This document shows positions 21,123 through 29,231 of a stretch of DNA of 64,000 nucleotides, one piece after another. Origin of the DNA: Micromonospora luteifusca (GTDB lineage Bacteria > Actinomycetota > Actinomycetes > Mycobacteriales > Micromonosporaceae); assembly GCF_016907275.1 (NCBI RefSeq), contig NZ_JAFBBP010000001.1, positions 1-64,000 on the forward strand. Direction: 5' to 3'. The translations under genes and the position numbers were made by a program. Position 1 is the stretch's first letter. Each line of letters opens with the position of its first letter. The notes below the pieces were generated by a model. It saw only the letters and a list, made by a program, of their open reading frames with translations. It had not been told where the DNA came from and made no database searches.

Positions 21123-21639
21123 CCGTCCACACCGGCCGGTCGCCGTCACGATCGTCGCCGGTTTGGTGCTCCTCGTCCCCGCGCCGGCGGGGGCCGCACC
21201 TGGAGGCACGGCCGGCGCGCCGACGACAGTGGTGGACGGGCCACGGCCGGGAGCCGACGGCGGGCAGGTGACGACTCCGGTGGTCGACGTGGTGGCGCCG
21301 GCGGTGGACGTTTTCGTCGTCACCGGCAGCGTCGAGGGTGACAGCACCGAGGCCGAGAGCTTCGACCGGGTCGAGCTGACCCTCGGCGCCGACGTGCTGT
21401 TCGCGTTCGGCAAGGCCGACCTGTCTCCGGCCGCGCACCAGCGGCTGGCGCAGATCGCCGAACGGATCCGCCAGCAGGCCAAGGGCGTGGTCCGGATCGA
21501 CGGGCACACGGACGCGATCGGCGACCCGGCCGACAACCAGGAGAGCGAGCCGATCGCGACGGAGACCACCCCGGACGGCAGGGACAACCCGGCCGGCCGG
21601 GCGAAGAACCGCCGGGTCGAGATCCGCTTCGACAAATAG
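21106..21639 (+). CDS. Secreted OmpA-family (peptidoglycan-binding) protein with an internally shortened domain
   Basis: The product is 177 residues. A signal peptide (about 1-30, ending PAGAAPGG) is followed by a Pro/Val-rich spacer and an OmpA C-like domain: LGADVLFAFGKADLSPAAHQ, then VVRIDGHTDAIGDPADNQ. In intact domains about 35 residues (the LSERRAxAV helix and following strand) separate DNQ from the ExEPIAxxxTPDGR segment. Here DNQ runs straight into ESEPIATETTPDGRDN, then RAKNRRVEIRF. An in-frame deletion is the simplest reading, and it may abolish peptidoglycan binding. A hairpin terminator follows the stop. Confidence 0.8.
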   Translation: MFRSVNRPHRPVAVTIVAGLVLLVPAPAGAAPGGTAGAPTTVVDGPRPGADGGQVTTPVVDVVAPAVDVFVVTGSVEGDSTEAESFDRVELTLGADVLFAFGKADLSPAAHQRLAQIAERIRQQAKGVVRIDGHTDAIGDPADNQESEPIATETTPDGRDNPAGRAKNRRVEIRFDK

Positions 21640-21643
21640 CGGG

Positions 21644-21667
21644 GTACGTCGGCTGGGGCCGGCGTAC
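21644..21667 (+). terminator. Hairpin terminator after the OmpA-like gene
   Basis: GTACGTCGGC and GCCGGCGTAC form a 10-pair stem (one G-T pair) with a TGGG loop, starting 5 bases after the stop codon. There is no U-tract, which is usual in this kind of genome. Confidence 0.55.
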
Positions 21668-21772
21668 AGATGTCTCCTGCTGCAGTGTCAACCCTGTCAG
21701 CCCTGACGAATAACCCCTGGCGGGCCGGGTAACCGCGTCGGGCACTCCGTCGACCGCGAGGAGGGATGAGCC

Positions 21773-22486
21773 GTGTCCGACTCCTCGCCGTCGCGGCGGG
21801 ACCCCACGCAGGGGCCCCGGCACGGCCGATTGACCACCCGCCGCCACCAGCCGGTGACACAGGCACCCACCGGGCTCGTGCCGATGAACGGCCCAGACGG
21901 TGAGCGGCTGGCGATGGCGTACGCCCCGGAGCCGGCAACCGACGCTTCGGCGTACCGGTTGGTGTTGCTTTTGCACGGTGCGGGCGGTTCGGCGCGGCAA
22001 GGCCTGGACCTGCTGCTGCCCGTCGCGGACGCGCATCACCTGCTGCTGGTTGCCCCACAGTCATCGGCGGCGAGCTGGGACCTGATCGCTGGCGGCTTCG
22101 GGGCGGACGTGGCGCGTATCGACGGACTGCTCGCGACCGCCTTCGACGGCTACCCGGTGCGTGACGTCACGCTGGGCGGCTTCTCCGACGGCGCTTCGTA
22201 CGCGCTGTCGCTGGGCCTGGCCAACGGCGACCTGATCGACGCGCTGCTGGCCTTCTCGCCCGGTTTCGCCGCGCCACCGGCGACTCACGGCCGTCCACGG
22301 ATCTTCGTGTCACACGGTGTGGACGACCGGGTGCTGCCGATCGACGTGTGCAGCCGCCGGCTCGTCCCCCATCTGCACGGCCTCGGCTACGACGTCACCT
22401 ACCAGGAGTTCCAGGGCGGCCACGAGATCCCCACCCCCATCCGCGATACGGCCACCACCTGGCTGACCACCCCACCCCCACCCTGA
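21773..22486 (+). CDS. Alpha/beta hydrolase, phospholipase/carboxylesterase type
   Basis: The product is about 237 residues from the GTG at 21773, 7 bases after GAGGAGGG. An alpha/beta-hydrolase core begins near residue 60: LVLLLHGAGGSARQGLDLLL (oxyanion loop), LGGFSDGASYALSLGLANGD (nucleophile Ser in GxSxG form), ISVSHGVDDRVL-like IFVSHGVDDRVLPID (Asp) and FQGGHEIP (His). It matches the predicted-esterase/phospholipase branch acting on short esters. No signal peptide is visible, so it is probably cytoplasmic. It is convergent with the FUSC-like gene. Confidence 0.85.
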   Translation: MSDSSPSRRDPTQGPRHGRLTTRRHQPVTQAPTGLVPMNGPDGERLAMAYAPEPATDASAYRLVLLLHGAGGSARQGLDLLLPVADAHHLLLVAPQSSAASWDLIAGGFGADVARIDGLLATAFDGYPVRDVTLGGFSDGASYALSLGLANGDLIDALLAFSPGFAAPPATHGRPRIFVSHGVDDRVLPIDVCSRRLVPHLHGLGYDVTYQEFQGGHEIPTPIRDTATTWLTTPPPP

Positions 22487-22545
22487 AAAATAGACCGCCG
22501 GGCACGAGCATCGATGATCGCGGCGCTCGTCGTCAACGCACGACG

Positions 22546-23700
22546 TCAGACTGCGGGAAGGCCCAGGGCTTCGTCGACGCGGGCGAGGACGGCGACGTCG
22601 TCCTCGGGGTTCACGCCTCGTAGCAGGTCGATGGCCGTGGCACGAATCTGCCCGATGATCATGGCCAGTGGGAGGGTCTGCGTGGAGCCGAAAAGCTGCC
22701 CGGCGGTGTGCACGGCGGCCAGGGCGGCTTCGTCGGCCCGGGTGGCGTGCTGATCGGCGGCCTCGTCGTGTCCGTCCAGGTCGGCGGCGAGAGCCGCGCC
22801 GGCCTGCCGGACCGCCTCCGCCAGCGACCGCAGGGCGGCACCCAGCTCGGGCGGCGCAGCCGGGGCACGCAACTCCGACGGCGGAGCCGGGGTTTGCAGC
22901 CGGCTGAGTGTCACGCCGGCCCGGGCCAGCACCCGGACGTTGCGGACCGCATAGTCGATCTGTCGGATCGACTCGTCCACCGACCTCAGTCGACCGATGT
23001 GCTGGCGCCGACGGACGTTGAGCCGCAGCGCCTCACCGGCGGCCAGCACCCCGTTGCGCAGCCCGTCCACCCGGGCGTCCATCCCCCGGGCCTGCGTGAG
23101 CGCGGCGATGGCGGCGGCCTCGTCGCGGTGGTCCAGCGCGTCGGCGATCTCGCCCAGCAGCCCAGCCAACTCGTCGAAGGTTCGTCGTACCTCGGCGACC
23201 AGCGGTGCCAGCGGGTGCCGGGCGTCGACCAGCAGGCTGACGGCGAGGGCGACCGCGCCACCGAGCAGCGCGTCGACGAAGCGGAACGGCACCAGCGACC
23301 CGTCCGGCGGTGCGACCACCACCAGGTAGAGCGCGGAGACCGCGGCCTGCACCAGCGTCACGCCAGTGGCACCGAAGGCCACCGCGAGGAGGACGGTGAG
23401 CAGGATGACGGTGAACACCGTCCAGGTGGTGCCCGGGCCGAGCGCCTGCACCACCAGGTCCGCGACGAGCACCCCGGCGGCGACCCCGAGAACGACCTCG
23501 ACCGCCCGGCGGATGCGCTGCCCCCGGGCCTGGCCGAGAACGATCAGGGCTGCGGCTGGCGCGAAGAAGGGCTGCGGGTGCCCGAGCAACCGGGTGGCCA
23601 GCAGCCAGGCCACCGTCGCGGCGACGGTCGCCTCCAGCACCGGCCGCCAGCCGTGCCGCAGCCGCCCGCCGGCCGTCCGCAGCCCGCCGAACCGCATCAT
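22546..23700 (-). CDS. FUSC-family membrane protein
   Basis: The product is about 384 residues. The N-terminal half has six hydrophobic segments (about 20-165) in the arrangement of FUSC/aromatic-acid exporter-like proteins (VLEATVAATVAWLLATRLLG, ALIVLGQARGQRIRRAVEVV). The C-terminal half is a cytoplasmic helical domain rich in Ala, Arg and Asp. I chose the ATG at 23700, after GGGAGG. Members of this family are linked to efflux of aromatic acids or unknown substrates. It stands downstream of a TetR gene on the same strand, separated by 139 bases. Confidence 0.82.
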   Translation of the reverse strand: MMRFGGLRTAGGRLRHGWRPVLEATVAATVAWLLATRLLGHPQPFFAPAAALIVLGQARGQRIRRAVEVVLGVAAGVLVADLVVQALGPGTTWTVFTVILLTVLLAVAFGATGVTLVQAAVSALYLVVVAPPDGSLVPFRFVDALLGGAVALAVSLLVDARHPLAPLVAEVRRTFDELAGLLGEIADALDHRDEAAAIAALTQARGMDARVDGLRNGVLAAGEALRLNVRRRQHIGRLRSVDESIRQIDYAVRNVRVLARAGVTLSRLQTPAPPSELRAPAAPPELGAALRSLAEAVRQAGAALAADLDGHDEAADQHATRADEAALAAVHTAGQLFGSTQTLPLAMIIGQIRATAIDLLRGVNPEDDVAVLARVDEALGLPAV

Positions 23701-23839
23701 CACCGACCTCCCGTACGCGCGCCTACCGGCCCGCATCCACCAGCACGATCGTCTCCCATCAGGCGGAGGACCTGCTCACCGGGCTGCTCCGCCTCCCTGC
23801 CCGTCGAACCGGTCGCCGCCGGCAGCCGCCTGCTGACGG

Positions 23840-24469
23840 TCAACTCCCGGTCAGGGCCCGCAGCAGCGTACGGACCGCGGCGCTCAGGTCGGCACGGCTG
23901 GCCGCGCTCCCGGGCTGCGGAGCGCTGAGCGCGCCTGCGCCGACGAGCCGATCGAAGAGCAGCCCGTCCACGAATGCGACGAACTGGTCGCCCTGCCGGT
24001 CGGGGTCGGTGGCACCGGCCCGGGTCAGCAGGTCCCGGGCCTGCACCCGAAGGCCGGTGCCGTGTTGCAGGATGCCCCGCAGTTCGGGCCGGTGCACCGC
24101 CTCCAGTAGGCAGGCGTAGCGGGCCAGGGTCCGGCTGCGCCCGGTGCTCAGCCAGCGGTCGAGCACCTCGGCGACGCCGGCGGCGAGCCCGTCGAGGTCG
24201 TTGCCGTCGAGGCGGGGTGCGGGTGTCGGGGGTGGCGGGCCGGTCGGCAGCTCGTATTCCGCCAGGTCGGCCCGGTCCCGTTCGGCGAGCCGTCCCACCA
24301 CGGCCTCGATCAGCGACTGCCGGGTCCGCAGGTACGCGGAGGTGGTGCCGGGCGGCATTCCGGCGCGCCCGTCGACCGCCCGGTGGGTCAGCGCTCGCAT
24401 CCCACCGTCGGCGATCAACTCGATGGCCGCGTCGGTCAGCAACGCGATCCGGTTCGTGCGGGCCGTCAC
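23840..24469 (-). CDS. TetR-family transcriptional regulator
   Basis: The product is 209 residues from the GTG at 24469, which follows AAGGAG; an upstream ATG at 24487 lacks a ribosome site. The N-terminal helix-turn-helix covers NRIALLTDAAIELIADGGMR and ALTHRAVDGRAGMPPGTTSA. A helical ligand domain follows. It is divergent from a FAD monooxygenase gene, and a perfect 16-base palindrome lies between them. By analogy with other TetR pairs it should repress the monooxygenase until a substrate-like ligand binds. Confidence 0.9.
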   Translation of the reverse strand: MTARTNRIALLTDAAIELIADGGMRALTHRAVDGRAGMPPGTTSAYLRTRQSLIEAVVGRLAERDRADLAEYELPTGPPPPTPAPRLDGNDLDGLAAGVAEVLDRWLSTGRSRTLARYACLLEAVHRPELRGILQHGTGLRVQARDLLTRAGATDPDRQGDQFVAFVDGLLFDRLVGAGALSAPQPGSAASRADLSAAVRTLLRALTGS

Positions 24470-24508
24470 GGCACTCCTTCTGTCCATGGTCCGCAGGTAG
24501 TATCACTC

Positions 24509-24524
24509 TTCTACAGGTGTAGAA
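24509..24524. promoter_or_regulatory. TetR-type operator
   Basis: TTCTACAGGTGTAGAA is a 16-base inverted repeat (7-base arms, GG centre) midway between the divergent TetR and FAD-monooxygenase starts. It ends just before the monooxygenase ribosome site (AAAGGTG), so a bound repressor would block that gene directly. Confidence 0.75.
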
Positions 24525-24535
24525 AGGTGATCGAC

Positions 24536-25699
24536 ATGGACGACTCACACGCGGTGGTGGTCGGCGCCGGCATCGGCGGGTTGAGCGCGGCGCTCGCCCT
24601 GCACCGGCGCGGCTGGCGGGTCACCGTGCTGGAACGTGCCGCCCAGGCGCGCGAGGTCGGCGCCGGCCTGACCCTGATGGCCAACGCACTGCGCGGGCTG
24701 GACGCCCTCGGCCTCGGCCCGGCCGTGCGACGGGGTGGGCACGCCGAGGCGCCCGGCGGGATCCGCGACCGGCACGGGCGGTGGCTGTCCCAGGTGGACG
24801 GGGCGGAGATGACCCGACAGTTGGGCACCACGGCGCTTGGCGTCCACCGGACCACGCTGCACCGCATCCTGCGCGAGGCGCTGCCCGCCTCGGTGCTGCG
24901 GACCAGCGCCGACGTGGAGCACGTGGAGTCCGACCCGGACCACGCCGAGGTGCGCTATCGAGGGACGGACGGCCCGCACACCCTCACCGCCGACCTGGTG
25001 GTCGGCGCCGACGGCCTGCGCAGCCGGGTCCGCGCCCAGCTCTGGCCGCGACACCCCGGCCCGGCGTACGCCGGGTCGACGACATGGCGGGCGGCCATCG
25101 CGTTTCCCGAACCGGTTCCGACCGCGATCAGCTGGGGTCCGGGAGCCGAGTTCGGCATGGTGCCGATCGGCGATGGCCAGCTCTACTGGTTCGGCGCACT
25201 CAACGCCCCGCCCGGTGGCCACGCCCCCGACGAGTTGGCCGCCCTGCGGGAGCGCTTCGGGGACTGGCACGCCCCCATCCCGGCGCTACTCGCGGCGACC
25301 CCACCCGGAGTTGTCCTGCGCAACGACATCCACCACCTGGCCGTGCCGCTGCCGTCGTACGTGCGGGGACGGGTGGCGCTGCTCGGTGACGCCGCCCACG
25401 CGATGACACCCAACCTCGGGCAGGGTGCCGGGCAGGCGATCGAGGACGCGGTGGTGCTCGGCGCGGTCTGTGTCGGCGGTGCCGAGGGGGTGCCGGCCGC
25501 CCTGGCGGCGTACGACGAGCAGCGTCGCCCGCGCAGCCAGGCCATCGCCCGGGCCTCCGTCACGGCCGGCCGGTACGGCCAGCAACTGCGCAACCCGCTC
25601 GCCGTCGCGGTGCGGGACACGGCGTTGCGGCTCACTCCGGCCCGGGCTGCCCTGCGCGGTATGGCCCGCTACGCGGACTGGAGGCCTCCGGCGGGCTGA
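24536..25699 (+). CDS. FAD-dependent aromatic-ring monooxygenase (salicylate/kynurenine hydroxylase type)
   Basis: The product is 387 residues, beginning MDDSHAVVVGAGIGGLSAAL with the GxGxxG FAD fold. The middle DG motif LVVGADGLRSRVRAQLWP and the late GDAAHAMTPNLGQGAGQAIEDA complete the class-A flavoprotein monooxygenase pattern. Such enzymes use NAD(P)H and oxygen to hydroxylate an aromatic or similar ring; the substrate here is unknown. Regulation is probably by the divergent TetR protein through the operator that abuts its ribosome site. Its last 31 bases overlap the end of the convergent Nudix gene. Confidence 0.92.
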   Translation: MDDSHAVVVGAGIGGLSAALALHRRGWRVTVLERAAQAREVGAGLTLMANALRGLDALGLGPAVRRGGHAEAPGGIRDRHGRWLSQVDGAEMTRQLGTTALGVHRTTLHRILREALPASVLRTSADVEHVESDPDHAEVRYRGTDGPHTLTADLVVGADGLRSRVRAQLWPRHPGPAYAGSTTWRAAIAFPEPVPTAISWGPGAEFGMVPIGDGQLYWFGALNAPPGGHAPDELAALRERFGDWHAPIPALLAATPPGVVLRNDIHHLAVPLPSYVRGRVALLGDAAHAMTPNLGQGAGQAIEDAVVLGAVCVGGAEGVPAALAAYDEQRRPRSQAIARASVTAGRYGQQLRNPLAVAVRDTALRLTPARAALRGMARYADWRPPAG

Positions 25700-26124
25700 G
25701 TCGGCTCCGCGGGTCGGCCGGCGTCGTACTCGGGTGAGGCGAGAAACCGGGTCAGCACCTCGACAGTGCCCGGGGTCCAGGGGCGACCGTTGAGCACCTC
25801 GTCGCCGGGCACGAAGACCATCGCCGCACCCTCACCGAGCACCACGTCCTCCTGCCGGGCCCGAGTGGAGCCGAGGAAGTAGTGCTTCACCCGTCCCAGC
25901 TCGGGATGCGGCTGCACGGCGATCGGGTGCAGCGGCCCGTCGGCGCGCAGGCCGGTCTCCTCCCACAGCTCCCGCTCGGCAGCCTCCTCCGGCGTCTCCC
26001 CCGCCTCGGCGTGGCCGCCGGGCAGCCCCCACACGCTCGGGTGGTACGGGGCATTGTCGTCGCGCAGTTGCAGCAGCAGCCGCCCGTCGGGATCCACCAG
26101 CAGCACGCACGAGACCACGATCAT
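25669..26124 (-). CDS. Nudix hydrolase
   Basis: The product is 151 residues with a complete Nudix box (GGHAEAGETPEEAAERELWE then ETGL), matching Gx5Ex7REUxEExGU. N-terminal MIVVSCVLLVDPDGRLLLQL and WGLPGGHAE fit the MutT/ADP-sugar branch, but the substrate cannot be deduced. It hydrolyses nucleoside-diphosphate-linked compounds. The stop is 31 bases inside the convergent monooxygenase gene. It starts 4 bases after the adenosine deaminase stop on the same strand, so the two are probably one operon. Confidence 0.93.
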   Translation of the reverse strand: MIVVSCVLLVDPDGRLLLQLRDDNAPYHPSVWGLPGGHAEAGETPEEAAERELWEETGLRADGPLHPIAVQPHPELGRVKHYFLGSTRARQEDVVLGEGAAMVFVPGDEVLNGRPWTPGTVEVLTRFLASPEYDAGRPAEPTQPAGGLQSA

Positions 26125-26128
26125 CGGC

Positions 26129-27115
26129 TCAGCCTAGGGCGGGTGCGCCGCCCTGGTAGGCCCTCTCCCCCAACTCCACCAGTCGGGCGTGGTCGGCTGC
26201 GCTCCCGAGCATGCCGCGCAGGCCGGCGGCATAGGCGGTCGCGCCGTCCACTCCGAGCCGGGCGGCGACCGCGTACTCGTCGGCCAGGGTGATGTCGAAG
26301 ATGGCCGGGTCGTCGGTCGACACCGAGCAGGCAACCCCGCCATCGGTCAGCACCGTCAACGGATGGGGGCGGTCCGCCCGGGCCACCCGGAGGCGCAGGT
26401 TGGAGGTGGGCGTCACGTCCAACACGATGCCCCGCTCGGCCAACTCGGCGACCAGCTCGGGATCGTCCACGGCCCGCACACCGTGCCGGATCCGGACCGC
26501 GCCCATCGCCAGCACCTCGCGGACCGCCTCCGGCCCGGCCGCCTCACCGGCGTGCGGCACGAACGGCAGGCCGCCGTCGCGGGCCACGTCCACCATCCGG
26601 GTGTACGGAATGGTCGGGTGCCGCCCCTCGGCACCGGACAGCCCGAAACCGACCACGCCCCGCCCGGCGAACCGGGTAGCGATGCGGGCTGCGGCCTCGG
26701 TGTAGCCGATGTCGTGACCTCGACAGACCTGCGGGGTCAACCCGATCGAGACGCCGTACGACTCGCGGGCCTCGGCCGCCGCGTCGACCAGAGCGGCGAG
26801 CACGTTCCCCCAGCCGGCCAACCCGAGCCGCTCCTCCGCGTCCACGATCGGTTCCAGGTGGACCGCGCCGTCGCGGGCGGCGTCCTCGGCGTAGGCCAGC
26901 AACGCCCGCCGGTAGTCCTGCGGGGTACGCAGCACCGCCGTCATCGCGTTCCAGGTGGCGATGAAGTCGTACAGGTGGTCGAACGTGCCGGGCGTCTCGG
27001 CCGGCACCGGGAGGCGATGGCCGTGGGCCAGCGCGGCCAGCAGCGCCGGGCGGATGGTCCCCTCCAGATGGACATGCAGTTCGATCTTCGGGGTGTGGCG
27101 CCGCGCCGGCGTCAT
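26129..27115 (-). CDS. add: Adenosine deaminase
   Basis: The product is 328 residues from the ATG at 27115, which has GGAGG 6 bases upstream. Metal-binding and catalytic motifs of the adenosine/AMP deaminase family are present: KIELHVHLEGTIRP, VVGFGLSGAEGRHP, FVPHAGEAAGPEAVRE and ACSVSTDDPAIFDITLADEY. It deaminates adenosine to inosine in purine salvage with a bound zinc ion. It is followed on the same strand by the Nudix gene. Family members acting on other aminopurines (adenine, N6-modified) cannot be excluded from sequence alone. Confidence 0.92.
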   Translation of the reverse strand: MTPARRHTPKIELHVHLEGTIRPALLAALAHGHRLPVPAETPGTFDHLYDFIATWNAMTAVLRTPQDYRRALLAYAEDAARDGAVHLEPIVDAEERLGLAGWGNVLAALVDAAAEARESYGVSIGLTPQVCRGHDIGYTEAAARIATRFAGRGVVGFGLSGAEGRHPTIPYTRMVDVARDGGLPFVPHAGEAAGPEAVREVLAMGAVRIRHGVRAVDDPELVAELAERGIVLDVTPTSNLRLRVARADRPHPLTVLTDGGVACSVSTDDPAIFDITLADEYAVAARLGVDGATAYAAGLRGMLGSAADHARLVELGERAYQGGAPALG

Positions 27116-27351
27116 CGCGGTCCTCCGGGGTGGCCGAACGGGGGCCTCAGCCTGCCCCACCCCGACCCGCGCCGACCTCCCCCGCGGGAGGGATCATCAC
27201 CGTGAAAACGTGCTCGGCCCAAAACTCCAGAGTAGTCAATTGCACCGCCGAGAACCCCGGTCAAATATGACAGTGCGTCGGTACAATCGGCGACTGCGTT
27301 GTGACCGATCGCTGACTGCCCATGGTGAAAGCGATCACACACACTCATCCC

Positions 27352-28128
27352 ATGAACAGGAGAGTCAACCGCGGTAAGGCACTCCGCGTCGCGGTGTGTC
27401 TCCTTCTTCTCGCCGCACTGAGCAGCTGCATGCAACTCAACATGGGGCTCACCGTCAACGCCGACGACACGGTCGACGGGCAATTGCTGCTGACGGCCCA
27501 GAAGTCCCTGCTGAGCTCCCGGAACAAGAACATTCCGGCGGCGTTCGCGGAGCTGCGGCAGAACATTCCCGCCCTTCCGCAGGGCGAGGAGACCGGTTAC
27601 GAGGATGACAAACTCTTCGGCTCCCAGATCAGTTATCACAAGGCGCCGCTGGCAGGTTTCGACACGGAGAGCGTGAAACTGGTCCGGGACGGTGATCTGT
27701 ACCGGTTCACATTGCCGCTCGACCCGTCGAAATACGGCGGTAAGGTTGCGCAGCAGAATCCGCAACAGCAGCAGGCATTCCTCAAGCTGATGTCGTTCGA
27801 GATCTCGGTGACGTTTCCCGGCAGGGTGATCGACAGCAATGGCACCGTCAACGGCCGGTCGGTCAGCTGGCAGGTGGACTCCAACCAGGACAAGCCGACC
27901 GAGCTGCGTGCGGTCGCCGAGGCGCCACCCCGACCGTCCCCCTCGCCGGCCGCCGCCAGCGACGAAGGCGGGTTCGGCTGGCCGCTGGTCGTCGGCGGCG
28001 TACTCCTCCTGCTGCTGCTCGGCGCGGTGGGCGTACTCCTGTTGTTGCGCCGTCGGCACCCCGCGGCGCCGGCGGCGCCCGGCCCGACCCCGCCCGGCCC
28101 ACCCGCCGGCGCCCCGGGGCCCGGCTGA
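27352..28128 (+). CDS. LppM-like lipoprotein with C-terminal membrane anchor
   Basis: The product is 258 residues. A signal peptide ends in a lipobox LSSC (about residue 26), followed by QLNMGLTVNADDTVDGQLLL, the start of an LppM/DUF3153-type domain. The domain runs to about 190, then a Pro-rich spacer, a strong transmembrane helix (about 213-235) and an Arg- and Pro-rich cytoplasmic tail. In mycobacteria LppM is an envelope lipoprotein involved in phagosome effects; its role in free-living actinomycetes is unknown. It lies just upstream of the injection-system operon on the same strand with a 146-base gap, and may or may not belong to it. Confidence 0.75.
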   Translation: MNRRVNRGKALRVAVCLLLLAALSSCMQLNMGLTVNADDTVDGQLLLTAQKSLLSSRNKNIPAAFAELRQNIPALPQGEETGYEDDKLFGSQISYHKAPLAGFDTESVKLVRDGDLYRFTLPLDPSKYGGKVAQQNPQQQQAFLKLMSFEISVTFPGRVIDSNGTVNGRSVSWQVDSNQDKPTELRAVAEAPPRPSPSPAAASDEGGFGWPLVVGGVLLLLLLGAVGVLLLLRRRHPAAPAAPGPTPPGPPAGAPGPG

Positions 28129-28274
28129 TCCACCTGGTGGCCGGCTCAGCCGGCCACGCCCGGCCCCGGCCGCCCCCGAGACGACGGCGACCGGCCACGG
28201 TGCCCCCAGCCGGGAGCGCCGAACCTCACCACCACCACCTTCCGGTCGCACCATCGTAGAAAAGGGGGATCGCC

Positions 28275-28610
28275 ATGGACGATCTCTTCACCTGGGCCGC
28301 CCTGGGCAGCCTCGCCGGCGCGAGCGCCGCCACCCTGTTGGCCACCAACGTCATCGGCGGGCTGATCGGCCCCAGTGGCGACAAGCTCCGCAAGTGGATC
28401 GCCATCGTCATCGCGCTCCTGCTGTCCTACCTGACGGCGGCGTTCGCCGACGAGGCCGGCGGCGAAAAGTGGATCATCGCGTTCTTCAACGCGCTGGTCA
28501 TCTTCTCGGCCGCGCTCGGCGTCAACCAGTTCCCGCCCGGCAACCGGCAGGCGACGCCGACCCAGGTCGCGAGCGGTCGCGAGCCCAAAATCTTCCGCTC
28601 CTGGGTTTGA
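28275..28610 (+). CDS. Small membrane protein at the head of the CIS operon
   Basis: The product is 111 residues with probably three hydrophobic helices (about 6-30, 40-60 and 66-85) and a short polar tail. The ATG has AAAGGGGG upstream. Glycine- and alanine-rich helices (SLAGASAATLLATNVIGGLI) and size recall phage holin-like proteins, but no family motif is clear. It opens the stretch of tightly packed genes that runs into sheath and tube. A role in membrane attachment or release of the particle is an inference from position. Confidence 0.6.
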   Translation: MDDLFTWAALGSLAGASAATLLATNVIGGLIGPSGDKLRKWIAIVIALLLSYLTAAFADEAGGEKWIIAFFNALVIFSAALGVNQFPPGNRQATPTQVASGREPKIFRSWV

Positions 28611-28622
28611 GGCGGTGACGTC

Positions 28623-29231
28623 ATGATCTTCGGAATTCTCAGCGCGGCGGCCCAGGTCATCCTCGGCGCCCTGTTCGGCTTCCTCGCCGGCGGCCCGATC
28701 GGCCTGCTGATCGGCGCCGTCGTGGGCCTGCTGATCGGCGCGGTCTTCGGCTGGGCGGTGACATCCGCCGGGGTGTACGCACCGGACGCCCGCGGCATCT
28801 TCCTCTTCGTCGTCGACCACACCTGGAGCCTGCTCAACACGGTCGTCGGCGCCATCTACCTGACCGTGCACCTGATCTTCGGGCACTCGCTGGACCGGCC
28901 CACCTCGTCCGGCAGCGGCCGGGTCAGCGTGCTGGAGGGAGTCTCGCCCCGCTACGCCACCACCATCGGCACCGTCTGCGCCGGCTCCAGCTCCGGCATC
29001 CAACGGCACGAGGACGTGCACATCTTCCAGGGTCGCCTGCTCGGCCCGCTCTACATCCCGCTGGTGCTGGCGAACTACGTCCTGTTCACCATCGCCCCGG
29101 TGTGGCTGCTCTACCACGACCACACCAACGCGCCGATCAACCGGTTCACCCGGTACTTCGAGATCGGTGTCTACCCGCACGTGTGGAACGAGGCCATCGC
29201 GTACCGGATTCAGGGGACCCCGCCGCGATGA
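28623..29231 (+). CDS. Membrane protein with glycine zipper and HExxH-like motif
   Basis: The product is 202 residues. The N-terminus is a long Gly/Ala/Leu hydrophobic hairpin (LFGFLAGGPIGLLIGAVVGL). One or more further helices follow near 55-80 and 138-158. Between them lies RHEDVHIFQGRLLGPLYIPL, in which HEDVH fits the zinc-metalloprotease HExxH form. Integral membrane proteins with HExxH-then-LGPLY segments are known but poorly characterised. It overlaps the next gene by 4 bases (ATGA). It could process or anchor a CIS component in the membrane; activity is unproven. Confidence 0.6.
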   Translation: MIFGILSAAAQVILGALFGFLAGGPIGLLIGAVVGLLIGAVFGWAVTSAGVYAPDARGIFLFVVDHTWSLLNTVVGAIYLTVHLIFGHSLDRPTSSGSGRVSVLEGVSPRYATTIGTVCAGSSSGIQRHEDVHIFQGRLLGPLYIPLVLANYVLFTIAPVWLLYHDHTNAPINRFTRYFEIGVYPHVWNEAIAYRIQGTPPR

